The position numbers and the translations under genes were made by a program. Below, piece by piece: positions 1 through 9,969 of a stretch of DNA of 64,000 nucleotides (the first letter of the stretch is position 1; every line of letters begins with the position of its first letter). The notes beneath the pieces are model-generated. The model saw nothing but the letters and a program-made list of their open reading frames with translations. It was not told where the DNA came from and made no database searches. This stretch comes from Polaribacter sejongensis. GTDB taxonomy: Bacteria; Bacteroidota; Bacteroidia; Flavobacteriales; Flavobacteriaceae. Location of the stretch: contig NZ_CP150667.1 of the NCBI RefSeq assembly GCF_038024065.1, positions 4,099,501-4,163,500 on the forward strand. The letters are read 5' to 3'.

Positions 1-2669
1 AATCTTCAGGAATAAAAGGTGTTATTACTGATGAAACCAATACTCCTTTAGAAATGGTTTCTGTAGCATTAATAAGCCCTAAAGATGCTTCTTTTTTAAG
101 TTATACAACTACAGATTTAAAAGGAACTTTCTTTTTAAAAGACATACCAAAAGATACCGTTATTCTTCAATTAAATTTATTGGGTTTTAAAACATTTTCT
201 AAAAAAATGATTTACAAAAAACAGTTGATAGATTTAAAAACAATTGTTTTAAAAGAAGATGTTGGACTTTTAGATGAGGTTGTTATTACCGCGGTTGTGC
301 CTATTCAAATTAAAAAAGATACGGTTAGTTTTAATGCAGATTCTTTTAAAGTTAATTTTGATGACAATATTGATGGTTTATTAAATAAGCTTCCAGGTAT
401 TGAAATGGAAGAAGGCAAAATTATTGCGCAAGGAACTACGGTTACTAAGATTTTTGTTGATGGAAAAGAATTTTTTGGAGGAGATCCATCCATCTTTTTA
501 AAAAATATTTCTGCGGATGCAATTGCCAAAATTGAGATAATCGACAAAAATAGTGATGAAGCAGAGTTAACAGGTATTAATGATGGTAATAAAGAAGTTG
601 TTATTAATTTTACATTAAAAAAGTCGAAAAAAAATAGAGGTTTTGGTAAGGTTGCAGCGGGTTTAGGTTTAGATAACCGATATTTTAGCAATCTAAATTA
701 CAATCAATTTAATTCTAAATCGCAATTGTCTGTAATTGGTAAGTTTAATAATATTAATGTTACGGGTTCTAATATTCAAGGGTTTTTAGAAAATGCAGAT
801 GGTATTGCAGATGATTCTAGTGATGATTCTGAAGACGATTTTATAAATCCTCAAAAAAGTTTAAGTGGCTTTTTAAAAACGGTAGTTACAGGTATTAATT
901 ACGGAAAAGAACTTCGAAAAAAGGAATCTTTTAACGTAGATTATTTTTATAACCTTTCTGAAAATAATGGTGTTTCAGATACAAAAAGAGTGTTCTTTTC
1001 TAATACCAATAACTTTAACTATAGTTCTAAAAACAAGTATTTGAATATTTCAGATAATCATAATTTGAACTTTAATTATGAGAATAAAGCAAATAAAACA
1101 AGTAGTTTACGTATTAAAGGAAAGTTTTTTTCAGACAAGATAAATTCTGATTTAATTAGAGAAGGTTTATTTTTTGACACAATGGATGAGTTGGTGACAA
1201 CAAATACCAATACATCATCAAACTCAAATCTTAAAAAATATGGAAATCTAAATGTAGATTTTTACCGTAAATTACCCAAAAAGGGAAGAAGTTACAGCAC
1301 AAGTTTTAAAGCTGTAATTAACAATTATACTAAAAACAATAATCAGAATACATTTATTGAAACAAACCTTAATAAAACGAATCCGTCTACCACTAATTTT
1401 GAAATTTTAAGAGATGAAGATTTGAGTTCTGCAGATATTTTAGTGAAAGTAAAATATACAGAACCTTTAGGAGGAAATCATTATTTTAATACAGAAGCAT
1501 CTTCAGAAATTTTAACAGGAACAGAAAATACCAATCAAAATAGAAAAACAATAAAAACCACTACAATAGAAGACGCTATAGAATATTATTACAAATATTC
1601 TGAAAATAGTTTTAAAACAAAATTTTCTCATAGCTATAATAAATCTGATTTAAATATATCTACAGGTTTAGAGCTACAAACATTACATCGAAGTTTTGGA
1701 GAAGTTGATGAAATTCAATTTATCAGAGAAAAATTTTATCTAAACCCATCTTTATTTTTTCAATACAAACCCAAAAGAGGTCAGAAATTTAGATTTACAT
1801 ATCGAAAATATATAAAAGCACCGAGAGCAAATCAAGCAAATCCGTTTTATAATGATATAAATCCGTATGCAATTAATACAGGAAACCCAGATTTAAAAAA
1901 CGAAAAAACAAACTCCATATCTGCCACAGCAAATGTGTATGATTTTAATTCGTCATTTAATTTTAATGGTAAAATTCAGTATTCAAATTCTACGGATGCA
2001 ATTATTAGAAATGTAACTATAGATGATGAATATATTAGAACAATTAGTTATCAAAATAGTGGTGAAAAGATTCGTTTTAATGCCTTGTTAAACATTACTA
2101 AAAAAATAAATAGTTTAGGAGTAAGGTTGAGTCTTAAAAATAAATTTTCTAATAATGCTGCAAATTCAATTGTGAATTATGAATTAAATAATGTGGTTTC
2201 TAAAGATTATTTAACAAGTTTAATCCTTCAAAATAATAGTAAAAGAAAAGTAGATTTAAAAGCAGGTGCAACGTACGTTGTTAATAATACTAGTTTTTCT
2301 ATAGAGAATAATTTAGATAGAAAATTTACCACCCAAAAATATTTTGGTATGGTAGATTTCGATTTTTCTAAAAGATTAAACGTAAACACACAATTCGATT
2401 ATTTGGTGTATACAGATAATAAGTTTTTAATACAACAAGAAATACCTATTTGGAATGCTGCAATATCATACGCTTTAACACCTAAAAACAATATTATTAA
2501 ATTGGTTTTAATAGATCTTTTAGATAAAAATATAGATGTTTATAGAAGAAGTACTTTAAATTATTTTGAAGAAACCAATTTGCAAAGCCTAGGACGTTAC
2601 GTGGTGTTAAGTTATACTTTTAAGATAAATAGTGGTAAAAAGAAGATAAATAAGAGTCTAAAAACCTAG
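1..2669 (+). CDS. Outer-membrane beta-barrel protein with carboxypeptidase-regulatory-like N-terminus (5' truncated by window)
   Basis: The frame is already open at base 3, and an Ig-like carboxypeptidase-D-regulatory segment (GVITDE...TPLE) is readable upstream of the first ATG at 54, so the true start lies outside the window. After this domain comes a TonB-receptor-like plug (LDEVVIT..., LLNKLPGIEM, IFVDGKEFFGGDP) and then about 650 residues of amphipathic strands typical of the OMP_b-brl_3 group. It resembles a TonB-dependent receptor but lacks the SusC signature and has no SusD partner. It probably sits in the outer membrane; the cargo is unknown. About 120 bp separate it from the following sulfatase, with no clear terminator seen, so membership of the PUL is uncertain. 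Confidence 0.8.
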   Translation, partial: SSGIKGVITDETNTPLEMVSVALISPKDASFLSYTTTDLKGTFFLKDIPKDTVILQLNLLGFKTFSKKMIYKKQLIDLKTIVLKEDVGLLDEVVITAVVPIQIKKDTVSFNADSFKVNFDDNIDGLLNKLPGIEMEEGKIIAQGTTVTKIFVDGKEFFGGDPSIFLKNISADAIAKIEIIDKNSDEAELTGINDGNKEVVINFTLKKSKKNRGFGKVAAGLGLDNRYFSNLNYNQFNSKSQLSVIGKFNNINVTGSNIQGFLENADGIADDSSDDSEDDFINPQKSLSGFLKTVVTGINYGKELRKKESFNVDYFYNLSENNGVSDTKRVFFSNTNNFNYSSKNKYLNISDNHNLNFNYENKANKTSSLRIKGKFFSDKINSDLIREGLFFDTMDELVTTNTNTSSNSNLKKYGNLNVDFYRKLPKKGRSYSTSFKAVINNYTKNNNQNTFIETNLNKTNPSTTNFEILRDEDLSSADILVKVKYTEPLGGNHYFNTEASSEILTGTENTNQNRKTIKTTTIEDAIEYYYKYSENSFKTKFSHSYNKSDLNISTGLELQTLHRSFGEVDEIQFIREKFYLNPSLFFQYKPKRGQKFRFTYRKYIKAPRANQANPFYNDINPYAINTGNPDLKNEKTNSISATANVYDFNSSFNFNGKIQYSNSTDAIIRNVTIDDEYIRTISYQNSGEKIRFNALLNITKKINSLGVRLSLKNKFSNNAANSIVNYELNNVVSKDYLTSLILQNNSKRKVDLKAGATYVVNNTSFSIENNLDRKFTTQKYFGMVDFDFSKRLNVNTQFDYLVYTDNKFLIQQEIPIWNAAISYALTPKNNIIKLVLIDLLDKNIDVYRRSTLNYFEETNLQSLGRYVVLSYTFKINSGKKKINKSLKT

Positions 2670-2790
2670 TTTATAGTACTTAATTTACGCTAAAATACAT
2701 TTTCTGCATCTGCAAAAACAAATGTGTTTCTTTTTTTGTTCAATTTTACATAGAAATCATAAAGTAATATTTAACACGAAAAGAATATTT

Positions 2791-4212
2791 ATGAAGTTAT
2801 TAAAATATGTAACCGTTTTGCTGGTATGCTTATGTGTATTTACAAGTTGTAATAATTTAGAAAAAAAAGAGGATACGGCCAATTTTAAAGAAAGTTATAA
2901 AGGAAAGAAACCGAATATTATTTTTCTTTTAACAGATGATTTGGGGTATGGAGAGTTAGGTTCTTTCGGACAAAAAGAAATTAGAACCCCTTTTTTAGAT
3001 TCTTTGGCTTCTGTAGGAAAACGTTTTACAGATTTTTATGCGGGTACTTCTGTTTGTTCTCCCTCTAGAGCTGTTTTAATGACTGGTTTGCATACAGGAC
3101 ACGTAAATATTCGAGGAAATAAAGGAGATGTAAATGGAAAGTGGGATCGAGTTGCTTTAAAGAAATCAGAAAAAACAATCGGAGAAATGTTGCAAAATAC
3201 AGGGTATCAAACAGCAATGATTGGTAAGTGGCATTTAGGTGTGCCAGAAGATACTTCTACCTGGGCAAAAGGACGTGGTTTTGATTATGCCGTGCAAGAA
3301 CAATGGGGAAAAGATGTTAATGGAAGAGAGATTGATGAACGCGTACATTGGGTAAACAACAATCAAGATTCTATTTTTTACAATTATAATAAACACAAAT
3401 GTTTAGATGAGTTTAGAACAAATTTTGCGTTAGATTATTTAGATAAAAAATCGAATGAGAAACCTTTTTTCTTATACATGTCTTATAGAACACCGCATGC
3501 ACATGAGTTGTTTTTAAGTGAAACAGATTTGTATGCAGATAGAATAGAAGAGTGGCCAGAAATAGAAAGAAGACATGCAGCTAGAATTACAATGTTAGAT
3601 GCACAAGTTAAAAGATTGTTCAATAAATTAAAAGCAAGTGGTGAATTAGAAAATACCTTAATTGTTTTTTCTAGTGATAATGGTCCAACAGGTGAAAATC
3701 ATCATGATTATAAATTCTTTAATAGTTCTGGAGATTTAAAAGGATATAAAAGAGATGTGTATGAAGGCGGAGTAAGAGTGCCAATGTTTGCTTATTGGAA
3801 AAATAAAATAGCAGAAGGAACAACAACAAATCATCCAGCAACTTTTTATGATATCATGCCAACATTTGCAGAAGTTGCAGAAACAACATCACCTAATAAA
3901 ACAGACGGAATTTCTATTTTACCAGAATTATTAGATCAAGGAAATCAACAAAAACATGATTTTCTGTATTTTGAAATTCAAGTAGGAAGAAGTGTAAAAG
4001 GGTTTAGACAAGCTACACGTTTTGGAAATTGGAAAGCAGTAAGAATGGGCGATAATTACCACACAGAATTATATGATTTATCCGTAGATTTATATGAAAA
4101 GAATGATGTTTCTAAACAACACCCAGAATTGGTGGAAAAAGCAAATGAAATTCTAAAAAGAGAAAGTGTAAAAAATCTACATTTCCCATATTCTGGAGGA
4201 GTATTTAAATAA
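2791..4212 (+). CDS. Family S1 sulfatase, lipoprotein
   Basis: Formylglycine-dependent sulfatase (arylsulfatase A type), about 473 residues. The start at 2791 is preferred over an upstream in-frame ATG at 2722 because it puts a lipoprotein signal peptide first (lipobox FTSC, Cys20). The FGly motif is CSPSR with Cys89; metal-binding Asp49/Asp50 lie in LLTDDLGYGE, and GKWHLG and SSDNGPTGE are present. It should remove a sulfate ester from a galactan oligosaccharide in the periplasm or at the surface; position specificity cannot be read from sequence. It heads a cluster with a second sulfatase and a GH2. It needs a maturation enzyme not encoded in this window. Confidence 0.9.
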   Translation: MKLLKYVTVLLVCLCVFTSCNNLEKKEDTANFKESYKGKKPNIIFLLTDDLGYGELGSFGQKEIRTPFLDSLASVGKRFTDFYAGTSVCSPSRAVLMTGLHTGHVNIRGNKGDVNGKWDRVALKKSEKTIGEMLQNTGYQTAMIGKWHLGVPEDTSTWAKGRGFDYAVQEQWGKDVNGREIDERVHWVNNNQDSIFYNYNKHKCLDEFRTNFALDYLDKKSNEKPFFLYMSYRTPHAHELFLSETDLYADRIEEWPEIERRHAARITMLDAQVKRLFNKLKASGELENTLIVFSSDNGPTGENHHDYKFFNSSGDLKGYKRDVYEGGVRVPMFAYWKNKIAEGTTTNHPATFYDIMPTFAEVAETTSPNKTDGISILPELLDQGNQQKHDFLYFEIQVGRSVKGFRQATRFGNWKAVRMGDNYHTELYDLSVDLYEKNDVSKQHPELVEKANEILKRESVKNLHFPYSGGVFK

Positions 4213-4301
4213 CGTAAAAATGTGTAAACGTGTAATTGTTTAACCGAGTCTAGTCAATTACACAGTTAAACTTTTAAACAATTACGCAAATAATAAAATA
4301 T
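4213..4301 (+). repeat. Intergenic inverted-repeat-like element
   Basis: The 89-bp gap between two sulfatases holds GTGTAATTGTTTAAC followed about 20 bp later by CAATTACACAGTTAAAC and then TTTAAACAATTAC. These are overlapping inverted and direct copies of a TTGTTTAA/TTAAACAA unit. It resembles the short AT-rich intergenic repeats common in Flavobacteriaceae. No promoter or terminator role is evident. Confidence 0.45.
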
Positions 4302-5819
4302 ATGAAATCAATTAAATTAATCACACTAACTACTTGTATTATTCTTACAATATCAGCATGTAAAAAGAATACAGAAAAAGTTGCTCAAGTTGAAGTGAAA
4401 AAAGAGCGACCAAATATTATTTGGATCATGGCAGAAGACATGAGTACCGATTTAGAAACGTACGGAATGCCAAATGTAAAAACGCCTCATTTAAACAAAA
4501 TGGCAAATCAAGGAATTCGTTTTGATAATGCTTTTGTAACCAACCCAATTTGCTCACCAAGTAGGTCTGCGATGATGATTGGTACACATCAAGTAAAGAC
4601 AAATTCGCACAATCACAGAAGTAACAGGGATGTTCCTTTAGATAGTCAGTTTAAGCCATTCACAAAATTATTAAAAGATGCAGGATACACTACTATTTTG
4701 GGTAATCATGCTGTAATGAAAAAAGGTAGAAAAATTGATGTAAACTTTAAACACGATCCAATTGGTAATTGGGATGGAAAAACAGAATTTGGTTTGTTTG
4801 ATAAGTATGATACTTTCGAAAAGGAAGACCAACCCTTTTTTGCGCAAATTCAGTTGGTAGTTACACACAGAGGAGATTGGTGGGATGAAGTAAGAGAAAA
4901 ATCGGAACATCCAGTAGATCCAAAAACCTTAACATTACCACCTTATATGGCAGATGATGCTGCAATTCGTTTAGATTGGGCTAAGTATTTAGACCAAATT
5001 GAGTACATGGACAATGAAGTGGGAATGATTTTTAAAGAATTGGAAGATAAGGGAATGGCAGACAATACTGTTGTTATTTTTATAGGTGATAATGGTCGTT
5101 GTAATATTAGAGGAAAAGGATATTTACAAGATCCAGGATTAAGAATTCCTTTTATTATCTATTACCCAAAACAATTTAAAGGAGGAGAAGTAAGAAAAGA
5201 TGTAGTTTCTGCAACAGATATAACGGCTTCAATTGTAGATTTTGCAGGAATCGATGTCCCAAACTACATGACAGGGAAACCAATTTTCAATAATAATTTT
5301 GATAGAAAATATGTATATGGAGCAAGAGATTTATGGGATGAAATTGAAGAAAAATCAAGAGCTGTAACTTCTGGAGATTGGTCTTATATTAGAAATGACA
5401 AACCAGAAGTTCCTTATGATGCAGAACAAGCGTATTTAGAGTTTTATAGACCGGCAGTACATATAATGAGAAAATTGTACAAAGAAGGAAAATTGAATGA
5501 AAACCAAAAACCATTTTTTGAGCCTACAAAACCAAACGAAGAATTGTACAATTTAAAAGAAGATCCATTTCAACTACATAATTTAGCTACAAACGAAAAA
5601 TATAAAGACGTATTAGAAGAATTAAGAGCAGAAACTGTTCAGTTTGATAAAGAAATGACGTTGGTAAGTGACACTTACAATCCGGTTGATGTTCCTGGAC
5701 AACCTTTTGTAAAATGGTTTCGAAAAGAACACCCAAAAGCGTATCAAGATATGCAAAATGGAGTAGAAGTTGGTTATAAAAAGTATAGCCAGTTGTATAA
5801 AAAATCATTAAAAAAATAA
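4302..5819 (+). CDS. Family S1 sulfatase, heparan N-sulfatase-like (possibly S1_8), lipoprotein
   Basis: 505 residues with a lipoprotein signal (ISAC, Cys20). FGly motif CSPSR with Cys84. The N-terminal metal site is IIWIMAEDMS rather than the usual DDLGYG, and the C-terminal half has GDNGRCNIRGKG and LRIPFIIYYP, which resemble the sulfamidase (SGSH)-like branch. I suggest S1_8 by this resemblance; this is inference, since subfamilies need a SulfAtlas comparison. Sulfatases of S1_8 occur with S1_7 and S1_19 enzymes in known carrageenan loci, which fits the neighbours here. It is 89 bp after another sulfatase and 67 bp before the GH2 gene. Confidence 0.87.
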   Translation: MKSIKLITLTTCIILTISACKKNTEKVAQVEVKKERPNIIWIMAEDMSTDLETYGMPNVKTPHLNKMANQGIRFDNAFVTNPICSPSRSAMMIGTHQVKTNSHNHRSNRDVPLDSQFKPFTKLLKDAGYTTILGNHAVMKKGRKIDVNFKHDPIGNWDGKTEFGLFDKYDTFEKEDQPFFAQIQLVVTHRGDWWDEVREKSEHPVDPKTLTLPPYMADDAAIRLDWAKYLDQIEYMDNEVGMIFKELEDKGMADNTVVIFIGDNGRCNIRGKGYLQDPGLRIPFIIYYPKQFKGGEVRKDVVSATDITASIVDFAGIDVPNYMTGKPIFNNNFDRKYVYGARDLWDEIEEKSRAVTSGDWSYIRNDKPEVPYDAEQAYLEFYRPAVHIMRKLYKEGKLNENQKPFFEPTKPNEELYNLKEDPFQLHNLATNEKYKDVLEELRAETVQFDKEMTLVSDTYNPVDVPGQPFVKWFRKEHPKAYQDMQNGVEVGYKKYSQLYKKSLKK

Positions 5820-5886
5820 GACAAAGAAGTATACTTTCTTACTGAAAAACCTTCGCGAACTTTGCGTTTAAATTAAAACAAAACCT
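5820..5886 (+). repeat. Flavobacterial intergenic repeat fragment
   Basis: The gap before the GH2 gene contains CCTTCGCGAACTTTGCG followed by TTTAAATT. I recognise this as a type of short dispersed intergenic repeat often seen in Flavobacteriaceae ('gcgaactttgcg' units). Recognition is from memory, with a single copy in this window. Confidence 0.35.
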
Positions 5887-8238
5887 ATGAAGATCAATTT
5901 TATAAACACATTAAAATATTCATTTTTACTGATCATTGCCATCAGTTTAACTTCTTGTCAAGAAGAAGCTAATTATGAAGCAAAAGTTAATTTTAATAAA
6001 GGTTGGCAGTTTACCAAATTAGCTAAAACCACCGATTCAGATGCAGCTTTTAGTCAACCAAATTTCGATGCAACTTCTTGGGAGTCGGTAAGCTTACCAC
6101 ACACAACAAACATAGAACCACAAGTTGTAAATGACCAATGGCAAGGAATTGCATGGTACAGAAAAAGTTTTAACGTTCCTGTAAATCCATCTAAAAAGAA
6201 AGTGTTTTTAGAATTGGAAGCAGCCATGAATTTTTCTAAAATTTGGATAAACGGAACTTTAGTTTCAGAACATCATGGAGGTTATTTACCTGTAAAAGTA
6301 GATATTACAAACTATGTAGAAAAAGGAAATGATAACGTAATTGCTGTAAGATTAGACAATACAGACAACGATATTACAGGACCAAAACCATTAAAAAGGT
6401 TAGATTTTAATATGTATGGTGGTTTGTATAGAAACGCTTGGTTGCATTTTTCTGATAAAGTATATATTTCAGATCCTGTTTTGGCGAATAAAGTTGCTGG
6501 AGGTGGCGTTTTTATAACCTATCCAAAAGTTTCTAAAGCGGTTTCTGAAGTTGCTATAAAAACGCATGTAATCAATGAAGAAAAAGAAGCAAAAGAAGTT
6601 AAAATTGTTCAAAGTATCTTTTACAATGGGACTTTGGTAAAAGAACAATTAACTGTAAAAAGCATAGGAGCAGAAAATGATGTAGAAGTGCAACAAATAT
6701 TTACATTAAACGATGCCAAATTATGGTCGCCCAAAGATCCTAATTTATATCAATTAGAAACGAAGATTTTTATTGATGAGAATGAAATTGATGCAGAAAT
6801 AACAAATTTCGGAATTAGAGTTTTTACGTTTGATAAAGAAAATCAATTAGAAATTAATGGTGTTAAAACATTTTTAAGAGGGGTAAATCGTCATCAAGAT
6901 TATCCGTTTATAGGATATGCTTTGTCTGATAATGCACAATATAGAGATGCTAAAAAGATTAAAGATGGTGGTTTCGATTATATCAGATTATCACATTACC
7001 CGCAATCTCCAGCTTTTTTAGATGCTTGTGACGAATTGGGTATTGTAGTGGTAGATGCCATTATGGGATGGCAATATTATAATGATACCGATGCTTTTAG
7101 AGAGTATTGCTACAGATCTGCATCAGAATTAATTAGAAGAGATAGAAACAGACCTTCTGTTTTGGCTTGGGAAGTTTCTTTAAATGAAACTAAAGAAATG
7201 ACAGTTCCTTTTATGACAGAATTAAATAGAATTACGCATGCAGAATATCCTGGAGAGAATGTGTATTCTTGTGGATGGATGGATGATGTATATGATATTT
7301 ATTTTCAAGCACGCCAACATAGAATTTTACATCCACATCCTTTAAAAGAGGGGCAGCCATACTCTGTTTCTGAGTATGGAGATTGGGAATATCATTCTAA
7401 AAATGCAGGTTTAAATCAAGATAATTTACCAAACTCTATGAGAGCCGAACTAAGTAGTCGTCAATCTAGAGCTAATGGAGAGGAAAGATTGTTAAACATG
7501 GCTTTCAATTTACAAGAATCGCATAATGACAATTTACACACGGTAGCATTTTCAGATAGTTATTGGGTAATGTATGATTATAACAGAGGATATCATCCAG
7601 ATATTGAATATTCTGGTGTAATGGATCTTTTTAGATTGCCAAAATTCGGATATTATTTTTATCAGAGTCAACAAGGTACAGATGCTGCACATATTTTAAA
7701 ATTAGCTACTTTTTGGAATGAAAAATCGCCTTTAGATGTGAGAGTATTTGCTAATGCAGATGAGGTTCAATTATTTTTGAATGATAAATTAATTGCGATA
7801 CAAAAACCAGATCAGAATAAAAATACAGACAAATTAAATCACCCTCCATTTACATTTAAAGTATCTTCTTTTGAAGCGGGAACTTTAAAAGCGGTAGGTT
7901 TTATTAACGGAAAAAAAGTATCTGAAGATAGTATTACAACTGCTAAAGAGCCAACTAAATTAAAAATTTGGATTGATGAAAGCGGAAAGCAACCACAAGC
8001 AGGAGTTAACGATGTGGTGTTTTGTTATATTGCTGCCGTTGATGAAAACGGAACAATTAACACAGATTATTCAGAAGAGATAAACGTTACTTTAACAGGT
8101 GATTTAGAAATTATGAATCCAGATGCTATTAAAGCAGAAGCAGGTATTGCAACTGCATTAATAAGAGTAGGAAATTCTTTAAACGGAACTGTTTCTGCGG
8201 AAGCAAAAGATTTAAAATCTAACAATTATAGCTTTTAA
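5887..8238 (+). CDS. Glycoside hydrolase family 2 (beta-galactosidase-like), lipoprotein
   Basis: 783 residues, lipobox LTSC (Cys24). Domain order is typical of GH2: sugar-binding jelly roll (about 35-190), Ig-like domain (about 195-315), TIM barrel (about 318-600) and a C-terminal Ig-like extension. Family motifs include RGVNRHQDYPFIGYALSD (331-348) and IRLSHYPQS. By family alignment the acid/base is Glu434 in SLNE (the usual GNE is replaced by LNE) and the nucleophile is Glu496 in SEYGDW. The likely role is exo-hydrolysis of beta-galactosyl residues after desulfation. It follows two sulfatases. The exact substrate (galactose, sulfated galactose or neocarra-type ends) is unresolved. Confidence 0.9.
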   Translation: MKINFINTLKYSFLLIIAISLTSCQEEANYEAKVNFNKGWQFTKLAKTTDSDAAFSQPNFDATSWESVSLPHTTNIEPQVVNDQWQGIAWYRKSFNVPVNPSKKKVFLELEAAMNFSKIWINGTLVSEHHGGYLPVKVDITNYVEKGNDNVIAVRLDNTDNDITGPKPLKRLDFNMYGGLYRNAWLHFSDKVYISDPVLANKVAGGGVFITYPKVSKAVSEVAIKTHVINEEKEAKEVKIVQSIFYNGTLVKEQLTVKSIGAENDVEVQQIFTLNDAKLWSPKDPNLYQLETKIFIDENEIDAEITNFGIRVFTFDKENQLEINGVKTFLRGVNRHQDYPFIGYALSDNAQYRDAKKIKDGGFDYIRLSHYPQSPAFLDACDELGIVVVDAIMGWQYYNDTDAFREYCYRSASELIRRDRNRPSVLAWEVSLNETKEMTVPFMTELNRITHAEYPGENVYSCGWMDDVYDIYFQARQHRILHPHPLKEGQPYSVSEYGDWEYHSKNAGLNQDNLPNSMRAELSSRQSRANGEERLLNMAFNLQESHNDNLHTVAFSDSYWVMYDYNRGYHPDIEYSGVMDLFRLPKFGYYFYQSQQGTDAAHILKLATFWNEKSPLDVRVFANADEVQLFLNDKLIAIQKPDQNKNTDKLNHPPFTFKVSSFEAGTLKAVGFINGKKVSEDSITTAKEPTKLKIWIDESGKQPQAGVNDVVFCYIAAVDENGTINTDYSEEINVTLTGDLEIMNPDAIKAEAGIATALIRVGNSLNGTVSAEAKDLKSNNYSF

Positions 8239-8364
8239 GGAAAGTATTCTTTTTTAAGTCAATTTACCAAAAACGGAAAAGGTGTTCTTTATAATTTAAA
8301 GGATGCCTTTTTTGTTTTATTTTTTTAATTCATCACTTAAAGATTAACTAAACTTTAATTAACG

Positions 8365-8429
8365 GATAAATTATAATCATAAGAGGGTAATTTTAAATAA
8401 AGGGTGTACGTTAATTTTATTTTTCTTTG
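8365..8429 (+). promoter_or_regulatory. Putative PUL operator and promoter, site 1 (GH16 unit)
   Basis: Half-site GATAAATTA at 8365 and half-site GGTAATTTT at 8386 form a direct repeat 21 bp apart. TTTCTTTG (5 of 6 specified bases of the TAnnTTTG -7 box) starts at 8422, 36 bp after the second half-site. The start codon is at 8471. The segment also aligns beyond the half-sites with the one upstream of susC 1 (shared TAATTAA before and AAGAGG within). Confidence 0.6.
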
Positions 8430-8470
8430 TAAGATTAAGTTTTAAAGCTTAATTTTTTAAAAAGAATAAA

Positions 8471-9478
8471 ATGATTATAAAAAGAATATTATTCCTTAGT
8501 ATCCCTCTTTTACTGCTAGCTTGTGGTAATCAAAAGAATGTTACAAAAGATGCCTCTGTTAAATCAGATACTAAAATTTTTCCTTTTTCAGACCTAACAA
8601 ATACAGGTAATTGGGTTTTAAATACGGATGCTTCTGATGAATTTGAAGATGATACAATAGACGAGGATAAATGGTACATTGTTGGGAAGTTTAAAGACGG
8701 GAAACCTTTTTACAAGCATCCAGATTTGCCAAACAAAAAAGTTTGGAAAGGGCGAGCTCCATCTCAATTTTCAGGAAGAAATTACCGTTTAGAAGATGGC
8801 AAACTAATTTTAGAAACTCGTTGGGAGCCAGATTTTCCTTTTTCTGATGATGTGCAAAAACCTTGGGGTAAAAAAGAAGGTGAAGTTGCTAAATTCGAAA
8901 ACTTAACAACAGCTTGTTTTATTGGTCGTAAATTCTTTAAATATGGCTATATGGAAATAAAAAGTAAAGCTGCAGATGCAGAAATTACAAGTGCTTTTTG
9001 GGCGATAGGAAATAAAACTGAATTAGATATTTTTGAACAATTTGGAGATCATAGACAACCTGTTAAAGAAGCAAATGGAAAAGACAGAGAGCTTTGGTGG
9101 TCTATACACGATTGGTCTAAAGAAGGGAAAGGTAAAAGTGTGTATACAGAGCATTTAGATTATGGTTTTAGAGTAGCAGATGATTTTCATGTATATGGAA
9201 TTGAATGGAATGAAAACGGACTAAAATTATATGTAGATGGAGTATACAAAACCGGCGCAACAAAAGAACAAGTAGATGCGTATGCTAAAGAAAAAGGCTA
9301 TCCTAACGGTTGGGTTATGGACGGAGCAATTTCTATTTGGTTAGATCAAGAAACGTTTCCTTGGCACGGAGTTCCAGATAGTAAAGAAGACTTAGAATTA
9401 AATAGTCCAGAGGGAGAAAAAGAGGACGGAGTTGTAGACTTCGAAATTGAGTATGTAAGAATTTGGCAAAAAAAATAA
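8471..9478 (+). CDS. GH16 family endo-galactanase-like lipoprotein
   Basis: 335 residues, lipobox LLAC (Cys18). Single GH16 beta-jelly-roll. The catalytic signature is ELDIFE, with nucleophile Glu184, assisting Asp186 and acid/base Glu189. Flanking motifs SDEFEDDTIDEDKW, WKGRAPSQF, GYMEIKSKA and FHVYGIEWNENGLKLYVDG match marine GH16 agarase/porphyranase/carrageenase-type enzymes. It should cut internal beta-1,4 galactosyl bonds of a sulfated galactan, tethered to a membrane. The GH16 subfamily (furcellaranase, kappa-carrageenase or porphyranase) cannot be fixed by eye. It heads its own unit behind operator site 1. Confidence 0.9.
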   Translation: MIIKRILFLSIPLLLLACGNQKNVTKDASVKSDTKIFPFSDLTNTGNWVLNTDASDEFEDDTIDEDKWYIVGKFKDGKPFYKHPDLPNKKVWKGRAPSQFSGRNYRLEDGKLILETRWEPDFPFSDDVQKPWGKKEGEVAKFENLTTACFIGRKFFKYGYMEIKSKAADAEITSAFWAIGNKTELDIFEQFGDHRQPVKEANGKDRELWWSIHDWSKEGKGKSVYTEHLDYGFRVADDFHVYGIEWNENGLKLYVDGVYKTGATKEQVDAYAKEKGYPNGWVMDGAISIWLDQETFPWHGVPDSKEDLELNSPEGEKEDGVVDFEIEYVRIWQKK

Positions 9479-9513
9479 TAGCAGTAATTAACCATTAACC
9501 TTAAATCAATATC

Positions 9514-9870
9514 ATGAAAAAAATCATTTTAATATTATTATTAGTAGTATCATTTTCTGCTACTTATGGGCAAAATAAATTTCAAGAAAGACAAAATAAA
9601 TACTTTGTAGAAGCAGCAGCGAAAGAATATAATTTAAACGAAGCTCAACAAAAAGAGCTTACAGAATTAAGAACAACAATGGTTGTAGCTTATGGAGAGT
9701 CTCAAAAAGAGGCAAAAGCAGGTACAATAACCAAAGAAGAAAAGAAAGCTAAAAACGGTGAAGCTAGTAAAGAATTTAACAATGGTGTTATTAAGTTAAC
9801 AGGAAAAAATTACAAAGAATTGGCTCCGTTTTTTAAGAGAATGAGAGAAGAATTAAAAGAGGTTAAATAA
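9514..9870 (+). CDS. Small secreted helical protein of unknown function (CpxP/Spy-like size)
   Basis: 118 residues with a signal peptide (to about residue 19, ATYGQ). The mature part is strongly charged and predicted helical, with Lys/Glu-rich stretches (TKEEKKAKNGEASKEF). Size and composition recall small periplasmic helical proteins of the CpxP/Spy/LTXXQ kind, but I see no diagnostic LTxxQ pair beyond LNEAQQKEL. It lies 35 bp after the GH16 gene and before a terminator hairpin, so it is probably co-transcribed with it. No function is assigned. Confidence 0.7.
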   Translation: MKKIILILLLVVSFSATYGQNKFQERQNKYFVEAAAKEYNLNEAQQKELTELRTTMVVAYGESQKEAKAGTITKEEKKAKNGEASKEFNNGVIKLTGKNYKELAPFFKRMREELKEVK

Positions 9871-9887
9871 CTTTTTTTAGAACAAAA

Positions 9888-9930
9888 AAAAGGTTGCTTT
9901 CTAATTAATGATAGAAGGCAACCTTTTCTT
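9888..9930 (+). terminator. Rho-independent terminator
   Basis: AAAAGGTTGC pairs with GCAACCTTTT, and an inner TTCTA/TAGAA extends the stem. It lies 18 bp after the small secreted protein gene. The 3' side is only moderately T-rich (TTTTCTT). Confidence 0.75.
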
Positions 9931-9969
9931 AGTTTACAGCATCAATTTTATTATTAATAATACCATCAA

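Noticed and set aside
305..691. Minus-strand open frame of 128 codons inside the beta-barrel gene
   Set aside because: Fully overlaps a well-supported gene on the other strand and shows no domain, signal peptide or context; a shadow frame.
2722..2790. Upstream ATG extending the first sulfatase by 23 residues
   Set aside because: It would bury the lipoprotein signal peptide that begins cleanly at 2791.
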